DNA from: Saccharum officinarum
Taxonomy: Eukaryota; Streptophyta; Magnoliopsida; Poales; Poaceae
Assembly: GCA_020631735.1 (NCBI GenBank)
Contig: CM036225.1
Span: 66,576,662 to 66,640,661, forward strand
Direction: 5' to 3'
DNA length: 64,000 nt
Shown: piece after piece, positions 48,775 to 59,716 of the stretch
Layout: the number at the start of each line of letters is the position of its first letter
Position numbering within the stretch: the stretch's first letter is position 1
Position numbers and translations under genes: made by a program
Notes under the pieces: model-generated
Database searches by the model: none
Told to the model about the DNA's origin: nothing
What the model saw: only the letters and a program-made list of their open reading frames with translations

Positions 48775-49268
48775 TGTTAGGTTGGTCTCCACCAGATTTG
48801 GGCCAACAGCCAAGTTTGGGCCCTGATCTGCACTCTGATCGGGGGCGTCCAACCCAGCAAGTTTGGTGGGCCCCCGTCGCACAGTGCCAAATAAAAGGAG
48901 GTGGGGGCTGGGGCACAAGACACGAGGTTCGTTGCCGCCAATAGTACCCCACTAACAAACTCTACCGATCAAGGGGGCACTACCAGCAACGGGAAGCGCC
49001 ACCACCACACCACCGCCACTGGACTTTGTCGCCTGACGTCCACGCTGTCGCGGAACGCCATTGCTACTCTTCACCGACACCCTGCGCCACTTCTTCACCG
49101 CCATGGCGAGCTCCTCCACCAACCAGGATGGTCGGTAGCATCTCTCCATTATCTTCCTCTGTCTCTCTTGTTCTAGTTCATATTCTAGCATGGATCTACG
49201 TGTTTTATCCCAAATGCAAGAGTAATAACCCACTAGATCTACTCCTAGATGATTCTAAACATCTATCA
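48775..49268 (+). repeat. 5' LTR of the 5.2-kb Copia element
   Basis: TGTTAGGTTGG...CATCTATCA. It contains AATAAAAGG at about 48890, a possible promoter or polyadenylation signal. ORFs on both strands here recur in the 3' LTR. Confidence 0.93.
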
Positions 49269-49269
49269 A

Positions 49270-49960
49270 TGGTATATCGAAGCCAGGTCTAAAGTGTAGA
49301 TCTAGATCGGGGAAGCAAATAGAAGGAGATGAATCGAGTTGAATTGGGTTAACACCCTAACCCGAACCCTAACCCTAAGAACATAAGAGAAGCCATCCTG
49401 CTCACCTAAGATGGCACTGCCGAGCTCCTGTGCGAGTTCACCGCCGGTCCAGATCAGGGAGCCGCGCCGCTGCCGCCTTGTGCTCGTGCGCGTGCATACT
49501 CAAACCAAAGGGTGCCGGTTGCGAGGCCATTCGATGGCGCCACGCGCAGCTGCACACGTGCAACGGCAAAGGGCCCCACGACAGCGCCATCCCCTCCCGC
49601 TGCGCGCTTCTTCCCCGGCACCGGTCCGTCGGCCCGCTCTCCCCTACGGCGGTTGGCTAGTGGCGCGAGAAAAGCGGAGGGAGGAGAAGCTAATGAGGTC
49701 TAGGGTTTAGGGGAGTCAACAACTGCCGATTTTGTTCACTCGAAAATCAAGGACAACCGTTGGATTGCATCAAACGGCCAGGGACGGCTGGACCGAATGA
49801 GGCCCTGGCGGGAATGGTGATTCCCGGCCTAGGCCCAGGTTGCGGCTTGGGCGCGGGGGAGAGCAGCGCAAGCGACTGGGCTGCTGGGCCGCGCAGCAGC
49901 ATCGCCTTGCTGGGCTGCACACGCGAGCAGGCTTTCGGACAAAGATTTCCATGCTTTCAT
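49270..49960 (+). other. Copia leader and GC-rich insert
   Basis: The leader holds four CCCTAA-like units (about 49353-49378). It is followed by GC-rich DNA with overlapping ORFs (49411-49710 and others) that match nothing known and do not look like Copia gag. It may be foreign sequence carried by the element or a decayed gag start. Confidence 0.4.
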
Positions 49961-50110
49961 TCTTGAAGGCAGAAAAGAAAATAAGTTGGGTACTTGTGAC
50001 TCAGATAATTAAAAGCCTAAGTGCAAGTTCTCTAAGAAAGAAGGTCATTGCATAAGGGATTGCATTCTCTTTAAAGAATGACTTGAAAAGAATAGGATTC
50101 TTGGATATAA
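49961..50110 (+). pseudogene. Copia gag zinc-knuckle remnant
   Basis: The reading KCKFSKKEGHCIRDC is a CCHC knuckle with its second Cys changed to Ser, followed by stops. It lies in the expected place between leader and pol. Confidence 0.6.
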
Positions 50111-51799
50111 TTAATCCAAGAAAAGGAGATAGAGCAATAAGGGTCGCAAATGGCGTCAAAGTTGATATGGAAGTTTAGTTTAAGAAATGTTCTTTTTATT
50201 TATTTATTTATGTACTCTCTATGAAGAAGAATTTAATTTCAGTTTTAGTCATTATGATAAAAGCTGTAATAAGTTAGATGCATGTTTAATTTGACTAACG
50301 TTGGATTAAGCATGTATGTTATAGAGTATTCGGATTTATTTTTTAACCTGATGGATTGAATGTTCAAACACTTCCTATGTCCTAAGAGCTAATTTTTGTA
50401 TTTATGTTCCTTATAGGGAATTATCCCATATGGCGGGAGAAGTTTTGGCAAAGAATTTATGCTACATGGCGGGAGAAGTTCGTGATGATTCATGTGTTTT
50501 GTATATCCCGCACAAGGAGAGAAGTTTGACGTAGCTCTTATGCTATCCTAGTATTGATTGTGCAATTCTATTGTGTCATGGTCATTAAGCACTGAATGAG
50601 TTGAAGGCCACAAGAGGAGCAATCCCAAAATCACACCATTACTAAATCTTAAGAAGGTGGAGGGTCAGTTAACCGACTCTTTAGAAACGTATGCGGGCAC
50701 TGTAATTGAGTAGCTCGTTGCGGAGTAATTTAATAATGGTGCAGTTTGAATATAAAATATGGCCACTAAGATAGAGTCATGAGACGTAATTCAAAAGGAA
50801 AGGGAAAGATTAAGGCTTGACAGGTTAAGTCTCTCAACTGAGCTGAGCACATCAATTAGAAAATGAACAATTCAAATCCTTTCCTGTAGTAACATTTTGA
50901 CATGAAATGAGTTTAAGGATAAAAGGAAGTTACATATGAACTAAAAAAATAAGAAGAACATGCGAGCATGACTTGCAGAAGTACCGCTAAGGAAGAGTTT
51001 ACGAAGTGGAATAAGGAAAATGTACTTCCATACAAATTAAGAAATAACTTTGTTTGCATGACATAATCATGTGAATGAAGTAAGTCATAAATGTCTCCTC
51101 ATTCATAAGAGTTTTGAATAGTTTTCGAAATTACGGCAGTAAAATTTATACCACATTTCGAGAGGGAGAATTATGAAATCAATTAAGAAAGATACTCCCC
51201 TATACTTCAGATAATGCGATGCATAATATGCATTGAGGGCAAGAGTGATCTATAAAGATGAATGTGATCATCGAGAGAGTACAACGGTCATAATAACGAT
51301 ACCCCTAAGCAGAGAAATAGCTAAATTCCTAGATCTTTTACAGTTCCGATAGGAAAATAGCGTAATCAGCCGGTATTCATACTGAACGAGCCTCAGAGAT
51401 ACTAAGACAGTGCTTAAAATGCCATATGCGGTTTTAATAGATTGAACCCAAATAAGAAATTTGGAGATACACCATCTTTACAGAAGATGGGATAATCTGG
51501 GGAGCATGGTACGTAGAAACCTAAGACTTGAAGAGAAGTAGGGCTGCGTACCCATTCCAATAATTCAAGAACAACAAACTTCTCAATACCTGTTGATGTT
51601 GTATGACTTATACAATGCCTGTTGTTAGCTCTTGAAAGAAGATAAATAATGTAAACAAGGGTCTTATAATATAGGAGTCTGTAGAATCAATTGCCTATTG
51701 GCAATGAAGAGCAACAACAGCCCCATATAAAAGAAGTGCCAACAAATGAGGCCCCACAAGATCTCAAAGAGCAAGAAAATCAGTCATTCCTGATAACTA

Positions 51800-52600
51800 C
51801 GAAGAATATGTTAGTGAAGAATTTTAAATGGAGGGTGATCCCACTTTATTTGAAGAAGCCATGAGAAGCAATCACTCGCTGAAGTGGCTGGAAGCCATGC
51901 AAGATGAGATGAAATCGATGAATACCAACGATGTTTGGGACTTAGAAGAAATTCCTAATGGAGCCAAAACAGTATGCTATAAATGGGTCTACAGATAAAA
52001 TATGACTCCAAAGGAAATGTGGAAAGATTTTAAAGCGTGATTTATAGCGAAAGGATTCACGCAAAGAGAAAAAATAGATTACAATGAGTTACATCATGCA
52101 AGAATTCTTTAGAATCATAATGATACATTACGATTTAGAGTTACATCAGATAGATGTAAAGACGACATTCCTCAATGGGGACTTGTATGAAAACTTTACA
52201 TGGCACAACCCAAAGGTTTTGTCGTGGAAGAAAAGGAACGTAAGGGATGCCGCTTGAAGAAATCATTTATGGATTAGAGCAAGCCTCTAGACAGTAGTAT
52301 TTAAAGTTAAAGAATTAATTAGAAAGTTTAGGTTTAAAGAGAATGAGAAGGACAATAGCATTTATGCAAAGTTCAAGAATAGAAAATTCATTTTCCGCAT
52401 CCTGTGTGTGGATGACATCCTATTAACTAGTAGTGATGTTAATCTGCCGTTGGAGAAGAAGAAGTTGTTGTCCTCAAGTTTCAATATGAATGATCTCGGT
52501 GAAGTGTCATTCGTTCTAGGAATTGGAACTCACCGAGATAGAAAAAAGGGTATTAGGACTATCGCAAAGACATACTTAGAAAAGGTTCTAAAGAAATAAA
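51800..52600 (+). pseudogene. Copia reverse transcriptase remnant
   Basis: It begins with MRSNHSLKWLEAMQDEMKSM and WDLEEIPNGAKTVCYKWV, the standard opening of Copia RT, then FIAKGFTQREKIDYNE, and later VDDILLTSSDVNL with the catalytic YVDD changed to CVDD, and FNMNDLGEVSFVLGI. Several stops and frameshifts break it. Confidence 0.85.
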
Positions 52601-52649
52601 GTATGCATACGAGTAAATCTACGCCTGTTCCTATAGTCAAGGGTAATAG

Positions 52650-53290
52650 ATTTGAAAACTTTTAGTGTTCTATATGCTTCAGCTGTTGGAAGCTTAATGA
52701 GTGCACAAGTAAGAACTTACCCTGACGTAGTTCACGTATCTGGGATGTTTTGGCAGAAGTCCAGTCCAGATATAGATCACTGGAATGGAATTAAGAATGT
52801 CTTGCAATTTTTACAAAGTATTATAGGCCTCATGCTAAGTTAGAAAAACAAGTACTCTCAAATAGTTGTGGGTACAAAGACTAAATTCTGGCGAGATGTG
52901 TAGAGAAATCCACAGTAGTTGCTAACACTCGCAGTTGGAGTTTTAATTATGGAAAAGTTGCAAAAAAACAGTTTTGGTATCATCAGTAATCCAAAGTTAT
53001 GGTATAGCATGTTATGAGGCTATAGGACAAGCAAAATGGTTAAGGAAACTTGCACCCAGAGTTGATATGGTAGTCATCAGCAATAACCATTTAAGTAGTT
53101 CACTTCTATAACAACAGGTCAAGTGTTCTGTCAAACACATTGACATTAAGTTATACGTTGTAAAGAAGAAAATCCGAAATCATAATGAAAGTATTGAGCA
53201 AGTGCCTGCGGATCCACTTACCAAAGTCTTACCACCCAGTGCGTTCAGAGAACACACAGTCGACATGGGTTTATGGGAAAGCCTATGATT
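52650..53290 (+). pseudogene. Copia RNase H remnant
   Basis: YASAVGSLMSAQVRTYPDVV is followed by DHWNGIKNVLQFLQ, and near the end by a PADPLTKVLPPSAFREH-type reading (about 53205-53252), the C-terminal part of Copia pol. Frames change and stops intervene. Confidence 0.8.
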
Positions 53291-53482
53291 TCCGGACAAT
53301 AAGGGCCTAGTTGAGAATCTGTTTCAAAATAGATAGGTGTATTGTAGTTGTTTAATCTAATGGTACTAACCATTATGATGGAGCACGCTCTATGCGCTAA
53401 TCTGTGATGGAATGGAAAAAAGAGATAAGTATGTTAAGTTTAAGTATAAATTTTAAGTGATAAGTTGAGATAAGGGGGAGAA

Positions 53483-53976
53483 TATTAGGTTGATCTCCAC
53501 CAGATTTGGCCCAATGGTCAAGTCTGGGCCCTGATCTGTGCCTTGATCGGGGGTGTCCAACCCAGCAAGGTTGGTGGCCCCCATCGCACAGTGCCAAATA
53601 AAAGGAGGTGGGGGCCAGGGGCACAAGACACGAGGTTTGCCGCTGCCAACAGTACCCCACCAACAAACCCTACCGATCGAGGGGGCACTGCCAGCGACGG
53701 GAAGCACCACCGCCATGCCACCCCCACTAGACTTCGTCGTCTGATGTCCACGCTGTCGCAGGACGCCACTGCCACTCTTCACCGACACCCTGCGCCACTT
53801 CTTCACCACCATGGCGAGCTCCTCCACCAACCAGGATGGTCGGTAACATCTCCCCATTATCTTCCTCTGTCTCTCTTGTTCTAGTTCATATTCTAGCACA
53901 GATCTACGTGTTTTATCCCAAATGCAAGAGTAATAACTCGCTAGATCTACTCCTAGATGATTCTAAACATCTATCA
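53483..53976 (+). repeat. 3' LTR of the 5.2-kb Copia element
   Basis: A direct repeat of 48775-49268 of equal length. The terminal TG is mutated to TA. It is preceded by the polypurine tract. Confidence 0.93.
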
Positions 53977-54212
53977 AATATCACTGCTGCTAGTTCAAGC
54001 CTATAAGCCAGAAGTCACACACACAGCTCTGCTGTAGTGCTGTTCCATATTTATTTCTAAAATCGGAGGAAAAATATATAAACAGTGAAGTGAAGTTTAT
54101 AATGCTTCAAATTTTGTGTGCTTCAGAAACTAGTCAAGTCATCCGAAGCAAAGAACATTTCACTTTGAAAACGTATGGTGACTTGTATTCTGTGTTGTAC
54201 TATTTGTGTTCA

Positions 54213-54794
54213 TCATCCTTTGAACAGTTCTTGCAGCATCTTTTCCAGCTCCAAAGGACTGAATTTTGGGGCGGTAACTTTGTTATTCTCTATGTATTTT
54301 GTGTAGTCTGGAATAACTTTTCCAGTGATAGCTTTGCGCCGCGTTTTCTTTAGCTTAGGATCTGGGACCATCGACCGCTTTTGGGTAGTAAACCTTTTGA
54401 AATTCAGACTGAAACCTGGACAGTTGGGAGTGCTTTCTCCAAAAACGTTGGGCTGTAGGATTGAACAAGCAGGACAACATGTGTGCCCAAGATATCTGCA
54501 AATAGCTGTCCGTATCCCTCGACTTTGTGAGCGAAGGCTGCCAGAAAGGCTTCGAGAGCATGGCCCCTGAGGTCCTCCTTGAGCTCTAGTATGAAGTATG
54601 AATTGTTGAGCAAGAACAAGAACCTAAGGTCCTCCTCGACTAAAAAAAGTCTTTCGTTGCTAAATTTTGATTTAGAGTAGTGTCTCAGCCACCAATCTGG
54701 CAATCTATGATCCTGATGTCCCTGTGACGATGCAATTCTCCGACGTCGACGGCACATGGATGAATTCTTGGACCAGGATCTCAATTTCTTTCAT
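54213..54794 (-). pseudogene. EXO70-like copy 3, pseudogene with internal deletion
   Basis: The minus strand starts at ATG 54794 with MKEIEILVQEF, matching EXO70-like copies 1 and 2, then after a stop and 1-nt shift DWWLRHYS. It next jumps directly to DLRFLFLLNNSYFILEL, a point about 325 residues later in copy 2, and continues through YGQLFADILG and FQSEFQKVYY, in shifted frames, to LELEKMLQELFKG and TGA (54215-54213). So the middle of the gene, about 1 kb, is deleted and the rest has frameshifts. It faces EXO70-like gene 2 tail to tail. Confidence 0.85.
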
Positions 54795-54933
54795 CTTCTC
54801 CTTGCCAGTATCTCCTGATCGATGTTTGAGGCGACGGATGTTTGACAGTTGACTTCACACAGCGGGTTCGCAACAACTGAGAGGAGTCCACAGGATGCCT
54901 TGTGAAAGGCGGCAACGCCTCATTATTGATCAA

Positions 54934-54950
54934 TACTCCCTCCGTCCCGT
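54934..54950. mobile_element. Stowaway MITE end fragment
   Basis: TACTCCCTCCGTCCCGT is the canonical left end of a grass Stowaway element. No right end follows; the LINE begins immediately after, so the MITE may have been cut by the LINE insertion. Confidence 0.5.
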
Positions 54951-55497
54951 AAGTTCTATAGGACGGCGATTCGTCCGGCGATGTTATACGGTGCTGAGTG
55001 TTGGCCTACAAGAAGGCGACATGTCCAGCAATTGAGTGTAGCAGATATACGTATGTTGCGTTGGTGTTGTGGGCACACAAGGAGGGATAGAGTCCGGAAC
55101 GACGATATTCGGGATAGTGTTGGGGTGGCAACAATTGAGGAGAAATTGATTCAACATCGGTTGAGATGGTTTGGACATGTCCAACGGAGGCCTTCTGAGG
55201 CGCCGGTGCGTAGTGGAGTTCTAAAGCGGGCTGATAATGTAAAGAGCGGTAGAGGTCGACCTAAACTAACTTGAGACGAGTCCGTTAAGAGAGATCTTAA
55301 GGAGTGGAATATCTCCAAGGATTTAGCTATGGATAGGAGCGCTTGGAGATTGGCAATCAACGTGCCTGAACCGTGACATCTTTTTGTCTTGTGCCCTTTA
55401 TGTCCCTTTATTAGTCTCCCTGTTTCTCGTCTCTTTTGGGTTTCATCTCTAGCCTACCCTAACTTGCTTGGGACAAAAGGCTATGTTGTTGTCGTAG
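54951..55497 (+). mobile_element. 5'-truncated RTE-type LINE
   Basis: The reading KFYRTAIRPAMLYGAECWP, then QQLSVADIRMLRW, RVRNDDIRDSVGVATIEEKL and RLRWFGHVQRRP is the C-terminal tail after RT in plant RTE-clade LINEs. A TGA replaces the Trp of the usual LTWDES phrase. A ~120-bp 3' UTR follows, ending in a short TTG-rich tail (TTGTTGTCG); this 3' UTR also occurs alone at 36449-36571. Confidence 0.85.
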
Positions 55498-55720
55498 GAC
55501 TGGGGAAAAACCAAGGAGTGGTGCAAAATTACGTAAATACCCTTAGAAAGTAAGTCTGATGAGTTGCAGCTGCAGTACCGTACAACTTCATTACACAAGC
55601 AACAATACAAAACTTCACGCGTTGCCTATTCATCATTTGGTGTTATACTGACCAGAAGCAACAGCTAAAATATATAAGGCATCTATTTGGCCTAACTTTT
55701 TTCCCCTTAGAGTAGAATAG

Positions 55721-55937
55721 TCCCTTCCGTCCTAAAAAAGTTTAGTTATTGGTTGCTGTAATTTCAAGTTTGATCAGACCTATATAAAAATAGACTATTA
55801 ATTATCAAACATATTTTTCACAGTAAACTATTTGGAGACATGAATATTGATATTATTTTCTATAAACTTAGTCAAACATAAGAAGGTTTGACTTGTCCCA
55901 AACCTAAGGATTGTTTTCATCTTTGGGACGGAGGAAA
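55721..55937. mobile_element. Stowaway-type (Tc1/mariner) MITE, 217 bp
   Basis: GTCCCTTCCGTCCTAAAA at the left and TTTGGGACGGAGGAAA at the right form an imperfect inverted repeat of the CTCCCTCCGTCCCAAA family, flanked by TA at 55719-55720 and 55938-55939. The core is AT-rich and non-coding. Confidence 0.82.
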
Positions 55938-56598
55938 TACTTTTAATTTGTCGTTATGGAATAATATTTTCATTAACTAAAAACAAACTATGTGTGAAAG
56001 GAAAAAAAACATTCAACGAATAAAAGAATGTAAATACATGAAAAAATGTGTAGAGTTGGCGAGGTGGCTACTGCCAGCCCAGTGATGATACAGACGATGT
56101 ATAATCTTATTCACACTCTTGTATTGTTTTTATTTACAAGACGCGTTGTTGACTTGTGTGATGTTATCACCCGTCTAGATTAGTATATGTAACGACCATT
56201 GACTCCCAACTGTTCCATCCCCTGTCGTCGCAAAAAAAAAACTGTTCCATCCCCTGCCAGCGCAAATCATATATCGTGCATCTATTGGTTTGCAACAGGT
56301 TTTGTATGTTCATTTACAATCTGTGTGGTGTGCTATATATAAAATCAAGTACAATAACAAGCTACTCTTATTTGCATCGGTTATCCTAGCACCTAGACAT
56401 CCGGCGTGTGAGATGCGTCCGGACGCTGCTCCTCTTCCCAAACGCCGCTCCCCCCTTAAGCGAATAGAAAATCGGATCGGAATAGAACGGAATGGAATTG
56501 CGTCCACCACGCCCCTGTCCTCCGTTCCCCACTGCGCCCCTGTCACCGTTCCCCAACGCACCATGTTTCCTCACCGCGCCTTCTGTCCCAAGAGCATG
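55938..56598. other. Intergenic DNA, no gene seen
   Basis: AT-rich to about 56390, then GC-rich starting near GATGCGTCCGGACGCTGC (56411), which resembles the start of the GC-rich DNA at about 34100. The ORF 56290-56679 is not supported. Confidence 0.4.
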
Positions 56599-57010
56599 AA
56601 ACACTTCAAGTGCAACATCGTAAATGCATGGAAAAACTATGTAGTGCAACATCGGAATATAAATACTACAACATCATAAAATTATGTAGTGCAACATCGA
56701 AAAACATACTGCAACATCAAAAAATATATACTGCAACATCGAAAATTATGTACTGCAACATCGCAAAAATATATAGTGCAACATCGAAAAACATGTACTG
56801 CAACATCGAAAAATATGTACTGCAACATCAAAAAATATATACTGCAACATCTCGAATAGTAGTACTGCAACATCACAAGAATCAACCATGAAACATAGAA
56901 ATCGAAACATTCCAAATCATCTGTTGCAACAACCCAGAAATCCCATTGCAACATTCGAAAATCATCTGTTGCAACATCCAAAAAAACCAATTGCAACATG
57001 GAGAAACAAC
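56599..57010. repeat. Minisatellite of TGCAACATC units
   Basis: About 17 units of roughly 20-24 bp of the type GTACTGCAACATCGAAAAAT. The same word family as 34241-34680 but more regular. GC-rich non-coding DNA follows (57011-57455). Confidence 0.85.
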
Positions 57011-57455
57011 AAAGGACGTGCAAATAGCAAGAGGATGGGTTCGAGGTGCAGACTGCTCCAGCCCTAGCCCATCACCTTCGAGCTCGCCGGAAGGGAGGAG
57101 GGAATAGGACCCCAGAGGTCGCAGGAAAGCCACCACCGCGTCCCTCAATCTAGCGAAGGAGGGCTCAGATCCAGAGGAGGAGGACTCAGATCCAAAGGAG
57201 GAGGACGAGGGCTCAGATCAAGAGAAGGACCGACTTACCTCGTCGAAGCTGCTGTCATCGTCCTCGTCTCCGGTGGGGGGAACGGGAGCCGGGTCACTAT
57301 GGAGCACAGGGTAGCCATGGAGGTCGCGGAGGTAGGGGAGGGGAGGAAGGGAGGGAGCGCCGGTGGGCGGGCGAGGCGGCAAAGAGCTGGCGTGGGCGCA
57401 ACGTTCGTCAAGCGCGTCGTGGTAGTGAGCCGGGGTGTGTGGATGAGGGAGCGAG

Positions 57456-59656
57456 TGAAAGTCCCTAGTTTAGTTTTGGTTAATTGATGAAACCTAGGAC
57501 TAACCTTTTGTATCTAAGTGGATAATTTAGAAAAAGGTGGTCATTAAATATGAGACATGACATTGACTCATGTGACCAAGATGATGAAGACCAAGATGAT
57601 GCTTGGCTCGATGGACCGGTTGTGAAGGTGAAGGGCAAGTCGAGGCTTCGAAGCAAAGGACCATGCAATGGTAAAGCTTGAGCAAGACTTGGCACTGACG
57701 GACCAATGCAACGGTGAAGAGCAAGTGAAGTCAAGGTCGATGGATCGAGACGATCATGTGATGATATGAAGTGGATCATATCTTTTAGAAAAAATAAAAT
57801 GGGCTCAAGGCAAAGGTATAACCATAGGGCTATTTTGTTTTGCACTCAAGACACCATAGAGGGTGTGAGTGGTTTAGGATCGATAGCCGAACTATTAAGA
57901 GGGGAAGTCTTATCAGTTATTCGACGCACGGGTGCCACTAGGTGAATTCATGAAGTGCATTGCATGTAGGGCCTAGTGACCTAACTGGAAAACCTTCAAA
58001 AATGTTTATGAAAAAGCTAACACACGTGCACAAGGTGGTGATCACTTGTTGGTGTTGGCACATTTACGAAGGCGTTGAAGTTTGAGCGGTAGAGAGGGTT
58101 TGGGTTCCTCTCTCCCTCCCGCCGAGCGTGCGAGCGTAGGATTCAGGCGTTTTCGAGGAGTTGAAATGTCTATTTTCCACTACACCGGAAGTCGGAAAAG
58201 AAACGGAGGCGAACGGAGGTCACAGAGGTGACCGGACGCTGCACCGGACGCGGTCACGGTTTGACCGGACGCGTCCGGTCAGTTCAACGCAGCAGTCAGG
58301 CGTGTGGGTGTTAGGGTTTGCAACTAGCGCGTCCGGTCACTCGCGGGACCGATGCGTCCGGTCGGGCACCCAGAAGTGTAGCGCATGGTGTAAAGCTGAT
58401 CGAACGCGTGGCACGTCCGGTCACACACGATCGGACGTGTCCGGTCGTTGAGAGAGCTTACTAGACTCCAACCGAACGCTGGCACTGTCGCGTCCGGTCG
58501 TTGCCTGGAACACGTCCGGTCGATGCTTCACGGGCGCGCGGTACTGTGCGATCGGCGCGTCCGGTCGGTTGAGCGGCGCGTCCGGTCGTTGCATTTGACC
58601 GTTGGCGCACAGTGACCGTTGGAGGATCGGACGCGATTGAGCGCGTCCGGTCAGTCTCGACCGGCGCGTCCGGTCATCTCGAAAAACGTCCAGTGAAGGG
58701 GTACAATGGATCTATTCGTTTGGGATGCTTATAAATACTTGTTGGTCGGCCCTTGGGGAGGGCTCTCATGATTTCTAACACTCTTGTGCATCCTTTGAGC
58801 TAGAGCTTCTCCCTCCCACTCATCTCTCTTGCTTGATTGCAAATCAAAAGTGAGATTGAGTGATCCCAAAGTGCATTGCATAGCTTGAGGGCATCTAGTG
58901 GCACTTGCGGGTGGTATAGCCGGTGGATTTCTTGTTACTCTTGGAGAGTACCGCTCCTAGTTGGCTTGGAGATTGTTGGAGGCGTTGGCAAGAGAAGGAG
59001 ATTGTTCTTGGCCACCTCCGGTTGATTGTAAGAGGTTCGTGTGCTTTCCTCGGCGGAGCGCCAAAAGCAACTCTAGTGGATTGCGCGTGTCATTGAGTTA
59101 CCTCACTTGAGAGTGGTATCTTGCGGTGCCTTGCGGGGCGTGCCATGAGGGGCAAGTGACTTGAGGGTCACACCAAGGAACCATCTAAGTGTTGGTCGAC
59201 ACAACCGGTGACGTAGCTTGTCGGTGCACAAGTGAACACCGGGTGAACAAAAATATTGTGTCTCTTGTCTCTTGGTGATTGGTCTTCATATTGTGTTGTT
59301 GTCAATATTGATTGATTGTATATCATCTTGGTGATTGGCAACATCTTCACTCCACCGTCGGTATAAGATTCACAATCCTCTCTCTCACATTTACATTTAC
59401 TAGTTATCTTGTGTAGCTCTAGTGTTAGCCTTTGCTAGTAGTTGTTAGCTTGCTCTCTAGTGTAAGTTTAGTGACTTAGCCCTTGTATGAACTAGAGATC
59501 ATAATCTACTAGACTTGTGGTCAAGAGGCTTGCATCACAACCGTAGGCTAAGCAAAACTCGCTTTACGCCGTTTGTTACTCTAACAAGTTCGCTTAGTGT
59601 TTTTTGTAGAATTTTTATAGGCTATTCACCCCCCTCTAGCCATCTAGGACCTTACA
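57456..59656 (+). repeat. 5' LTR of the plus-strand Maximus-like element, 2201 bp
   Basis: TGAAAGTCCC...GACCTTACA. It carries the GACCGGACGCG/CGCGTCCGGTC array at about 58229-58675, including an 18-bp perfect palindrome GACCGGACGCGTCCGGTC (58263-58280), then a TATAAATA box at 58730. Confidence 0.85.
58730..58737 (+). promoter_or_regulatory. LTR TATA box
   Basis: TATAAATA, 54 bp after the last CGCGTCCGGTC of the array. The arrangement is the same in the 22253-32393 element. Confidence 0.65.
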
Positions 59657-59658
59657 AG

Positions 59659-59670
59659 TGGTATCGGAGC
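59659..59670 (+). promoter_or_regulatory. Primer binding site (initiator tRNA-Met, one mismatch)
   Basis: TGGTATCGGAGC, two bases after the LTR end; the canonical form is TGGTATCAGAGC. Confidence 0.88.
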
Positions 59671-59716
59671 CGTGGTCACCGTTTTAATCAAGGCTTAACA
59701 TCCTTCGGTGTGAAAA

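Larger units (their letters stand above)
48775..53976 (+). mobile_element. Complete but dead Copia retrotransposon, 5.2 kb
   Basis: It has two 494-bp LTRs (48775-49268 and 53483-53976), a TSD AATAT (48770-48774 and 53977-53981), a degenerate primer site just inside the 5' LTR (TGGTATATCGAAGCC at 49270) and a polypurine tract (TAAGGGGGAGAA, 53471-53482). The order gag, RT, RNase H fits Copia. I counted about 47 LTR differences by eye, nearly all transitions, about 9-10%, implying an insertion some millions of years old. No long ORF survives. Confidence 0.9.

Noticed and set aside
49353..49378. Telomere-like CCCTAA repeats
   Set aside because: Only about four imperfect units inside a Copia leader; too short to be an interstitial telomere tract.
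56599..57010. CRISPR-like regular repeats
   Set aside because: Units are contiguous and degenerate with no unique spacers of constant length, and this is a plant nuclear context.
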